Below, one piece after another: positions 7,457 through 9,425 of a DNA stretch of 9,425 nt (the stretch's first letter is position 1; the number at the start of each line of letters is the position of its first letter). A model generated the notes under the pieces. It worked only from the letters and a program-made list of their open reading frames with translations. It made no database searches and was not told the DNA's origin. This stretch comes from DTU049 sp033809015. GTDB taxonomy: Bacteria; Bacteroidota; Bacteroidia; Bacteroidales; DTU049. The position numbers were made by a program, and so were the translations under genes. The stretch is taken from the NCBI GenBank assembly GCA_033809015.1, contig JAPXMM010000099.1, forward strand, positions 1 to 9,425, in the 5' to 3' direction.

Positions 7457-9052
7457 TTATTTAGGAACTCTAAAAAGCTTATTCCACCTTATTTTACCAT
7501 CAAATAATGAATAATCTTTGTCTAATGATAGCCACACAAACACTGGTTTGCCAACCATATGATCTACTGGTATGAATCCCCAAAATCTCGAATCATAACT
7601 ATTGTGTCTATTATCTCCCATGCCAAAATAATAATCCATTTGGAAAGTATATGTATTGGTAGGTTTGCCATTGATGAATATTTTGCTATTTTGCACAGAT
7701 AATTCATTATGTTCATAGGCAGTAATAATTCGTTCATAGAAACATAGATTATTTGTGTCCAGCGAAATAGTTACACCTTGTTTAGGAACGATAATAGGGC
7801 CGAAATTATCTTTATTCCAAGGATATTTAGGATCATGTGGAAAAATAGAATAGTCCCAGGTAGTATCTTCACTTATTTTCAAAGGTTCAGCTAAAATAGT
7901 TCCATATTTTTTTGTAAATTTCTCTTTAATTTCTTCTGTCATTGGCAGTAATAATACATTAGAAGGATAACCATAATATTGAGCTTTCTGAGCAGATTGT
8001 CTAGCATCTTCTCTGGAAATCCCAGTAGACATGATTTGTTCTATTGACAAATATCTATCTGGTAGCAATTTCACTATATAATCAAACTGAATATATTTAG
8101 GAATAGGCATAGGTTTACCATTTACATAAACCTGGCGATGAATTATCTGGATGGTATCTCCAGGCGTTCCGATGCATCTTTTTATATAATTATCTCTTTT
8201 GTCTACAGGACGCACTGTTATTTTCTCTGTTTGTAATAGATATTTGCGAGCAGCATCATAAAATTTCTTATAATCTTTTTCAGTAAGTCTATTATTTATT
8301 GCCATTTGCACAGCGAAACTCCTAGCAATTGTATAAAAACTCATTGCAGGTTCAGCGATTACTACAGTGTCTCCTTCGGGGAAATTAAAAACAATTAATT
8401 TATTAGTTTCTATTTTTTCTAAAGCAGGATAGCGATAGTATGGCAGTTGAATTAGTTTAGAGTATGATGGAGTAGTTTTTGTCAAAGGCAAAATATTATG
8501 AGCAAAAGGGAAAGATAGCGGTGTATTAGGTATGCGTATGCCATAATGAATTTTGCTGACAAACAAATAATCGCCTACGAGCATAGTTTTTTCCATGGAA
8601 CTAGTAGGTATAGTGTATGCTTCTAAAAAGAACATCCTAATAATTGTAGCTGCTACAACAGCGAATATTATAGCTTCTACCCATTCTTGGGTCTTACTTG
8701 GTTTTTTTACTTTTTGTTCACTCACTGGGATATACCCATCTTTTATAATACCTAAATAAGGTAAATAAACAAATGGGAAAAGAATAATCAAAACCTGATT
8801 TAAAATATTATAACGATTAAATCCTTTGAGTAACTCTATTAACATTAGCATTACCATGAATAAATTTATAAAAGGTACTAAGCTCCAAACTACCCATGTC
8901 CATTTCTTTCCAATTATTTTTGTCCATATCACTAAATTATATATTGGCACAAAAACTAACCAGAAATTGTATCCAGCTTTTCTAAAAACTAAACCTAACC
9001 CTATTACACATGCTAAAAAAAGCAATATAGTGATTATCATTACTACATCCAT
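7457..9052 (-). CDS. lepB: Signal peptidase I, long Bacteroidota form
   Basis: Inner-membrane protease that cuts signal peptides from exported proteins on the periplasmic side. The 531 residues begin with about four hydrophobic segments (near 4-23, 29-47, 52-75, 84-102) that E. coli LepB lacks. The usual membrane anchor follows at 124-144. The S26 peptidase domain has the serine nucleophile S152 in IPTSSMEKTM, and the general-base lysine K291 in NYIKRCIGTPGD. The last conserved box is GDNRHNSYDSRFWG (479-492). The roughly 185-residue stretch between the lysine and last boxes, with FGPIIVPKQG (417-426), is a large insertion common in this phylum. All catalytic residues are present, so it should be active and is probably essential. 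The ATG at 9052 begins the first membrane segment. A possible -7 element lies 25 bases upstream; the restriction module follows 65 bases after its stop. Confidence 0.95.
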   Translation of the reverse strand: MDVVMIITILLFLACVIGLGLVFRKAGYNFWLVFVPIYNLVIWTKIIGKKWTWVVWSLVPFINLFMVMLMLIELLKGFNRYNILNQVLIILFPFVYLPYLGIIKDGYIPVSEQKVKKPSKTQEWVEAIIFAVVAATIIRMFFLEAYTIPTSSMEKTMLVGDYLFVSKIHYGIRIPNTPLSFPFAHNILPLTKTTPSYSKLIQLPYYRYPALEKIETNKLIVFNFPEGDTVVIAEPAMSFYTIARSFAVQMAINNRLTEKDYKKFYDAARKYLLQTEKITVRPVDKRDNYIKRCIGTPGDTIQIIHRQVYVNGKPMPIPKYIQFDYIVKLLPDRYLSIEQIMSTGISREDARQSAQKAQYYGYPSNVLLLPMTEEIKEKFTKKYGTILAEPLKISEDTTWDYSIFPHDPKYPWNKDNFGPIIVPKQGVTISLDTNNLCFYERIITAYEHNELSVQNSKIFINGKPTNTYTFQMDYYFGMGDNRHNSYDSRFWGFIPVDHMVGKPVFVWLSLDKDYSLFDGKIRWNKLFRVPK

Positions 9053-9077
9053 AAAAATTTTTTTAAAAAATATTATG

Positions 9078-9085
9078 CAAATATA
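9078..9085 (-). promoter_or_regulatory. Possible -7 element for lepB
   Basis: Minus-strand TATATTTG matches TAnnTTTG and ends 25 bases before the lepB ATG, but no TTG is found 19-21 bases upstream. It is the only match to this consensus that I found in the spacer. Confidence 0.3.
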
Positions 9086-9301
9086 AACGTAAAAAATAAA
9101 TAATTATTTATTTAGGTTTATTATAAATATCAAATTTTATAATTTGAACAAAAGATAAATATTTAATTCATAAGTAAAATAAGGTATATAGAAATTTTAA
9201 CAAATTATGACAATTTTTTTTATCAAATATTGTAGAAGAAATAAATCGATTACGAAATTATTAGGAGAGGGTTTATTAAATTGAGAGGAACTGGTAAAAA
9301 T

Positions 9302-9318
9302 AACAATTCCCAATTGTT
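9302..9318 (-). terminator. Weak hairpin, possible terminator of the right-edge reading frame
   Basis: Arms AACAATT and AATTGTT form a perfect 7-bp stem around a CCC loop. Read on the minus strand it is followed by ATTTTT and lies about 30 bases after the stop codon at 9349. Only one pair in the stem is G-C, so it would be a weak terminator. Confidence 0.3.
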
Positions 9319-9348
9319 TAAATTTCAGTATTATATCAATATTTTAAC

Positions 9349-9425
9349 TTAATTAATCTCCGATACCGCTCCCACGCCCATCTGTCGTGCGATGACAAAT
9401 TCAGCAGTCGCCCAATGTCTGATTC
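9349..9425 (-). CDS. C-terminal end of an unidentified protein in G+C-rich DNA, cut off by the window edge
   Basis: From the right edge, one minus-strand frame runs 24 codons to a TAA at 9351-9349 and reads ...RHWATAEFVIARQMGVGAV.... A second frame is also open here, to a TGA further left, so the coding frame is a guess. Bases 9361-9425 contain 36 G or C in 65 (55%), far above the rest of the window. This suggests a recent arrival such as the end of a transposase gene, a highly conserved gene, or a foreign or mis-assembled end. I do not recognise the peptide and give no function. Confidence 0.3.
   Translation of the reverse strand, partial: IRHWATAEFVIARQMGVGAVSEIN

Larger units (their letters stand above)
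9053..9348. other. AT-rich spacer upstream of lepB without a supported gene
   Basis: About 300 bases with no convincing reading frame, RNA gene or long repeat. The longest plus-strand ATG frame I traced here is 25 codons (9207-9284) and has no recognisable features. The only structures I can point to are the possible lepB -7 element near 9080 and a small hairpin at 9302-9318. Confidence 0.5.

Noticed and set aside
8826..9086. Plus-strand frame of 86 codons
   Set aside because: It lies antisense to the membrane-rich N-terminus of lepB; its composition (Ile, Thr, Lys) mirrors the opposite strand.
9207..9284. Plus-strand 25-codon ATG frame and an AGGAGAGG string just inside its end
   Set aside because: Too short, no recognised product, and Shine-Dalgarno strings carry little weight in Bacteroidota. 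The only following frame is TTG-started and 24 codons.
1..9425. CRISPR array, tRNA or rRNA genes
   Set aside because: No regularly spaced repeats and no cloverleaf or ribosomal RNA sequence were seen by eye in any spacer.

Overview
The window reads as a very AT-rich stretch (about 28-30% G+C by eye) of a Bacteroidota chromosome. Three things point there: the signal peptidase I is of the long, multi-membrane Bacteroidota type; genes lack Shine-Dalgarno sequences; and two promoters match the Bacteroidota consensus TTG-N20-TAnnTTTG exactly. Genus cannot be told from the sequence alone.

Layout. Positions 1-91 hold the start of an unknown minus-strand gene. A 168-base divergent spacer follows, with a good promoter for the plus-strand pair 260-2844: a family 2 glycosyltransferase of the lipopolysaccharide-core type (WaaE/LgtF-like) and the nucleotide excision repair nuclease UvrC. 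After a 125-base convergent spacer, everything is on the minus strand. Read in the direction of transcription from the right, it is: signal peptidase I (9052-7457), a restriction-modification module (7391-4635), and a membrane phosphoethanolamine-transferase-like enzyme (4586-2970). The last 77 bases hold the end of an unidentified minus-strand reading frame in DNA of much higher G+C.

The restriction-modification module is the accessory part. It has its own consensus promoter. It encodes a small PD-(D/E)XK restriction endonuclease that appears split into 172 and 90 codons by a one-base frameshift. Next comes a large SPPY-type DNA methyltransferase whose own start codon may overlap the preceding stop as ATGA. 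The methyltransferase carries about 420 residues beyond its catalytic core, including a zinc-ribbon-like CxxC pair and a conserved-looking C-terminal block. An 11-bp perfect hairpin lies inside the endonuclease gene, exactly over a predicted active-site segment.

The likely picture is a restriction system that has lost or down-tuned its nuclease while keeping its methylase, sitting among housekeeping and envelope genes. The glycosyltransferase and the phosphoethanolamine-transferase-like enzyme may both act on the cell-surface lipopolysaccharide, but they are in separate transcription units. I did not find a clearly undescribed system; the best candidates for novelty are the methyltransferase extension and the endonuclease split and hairpin.
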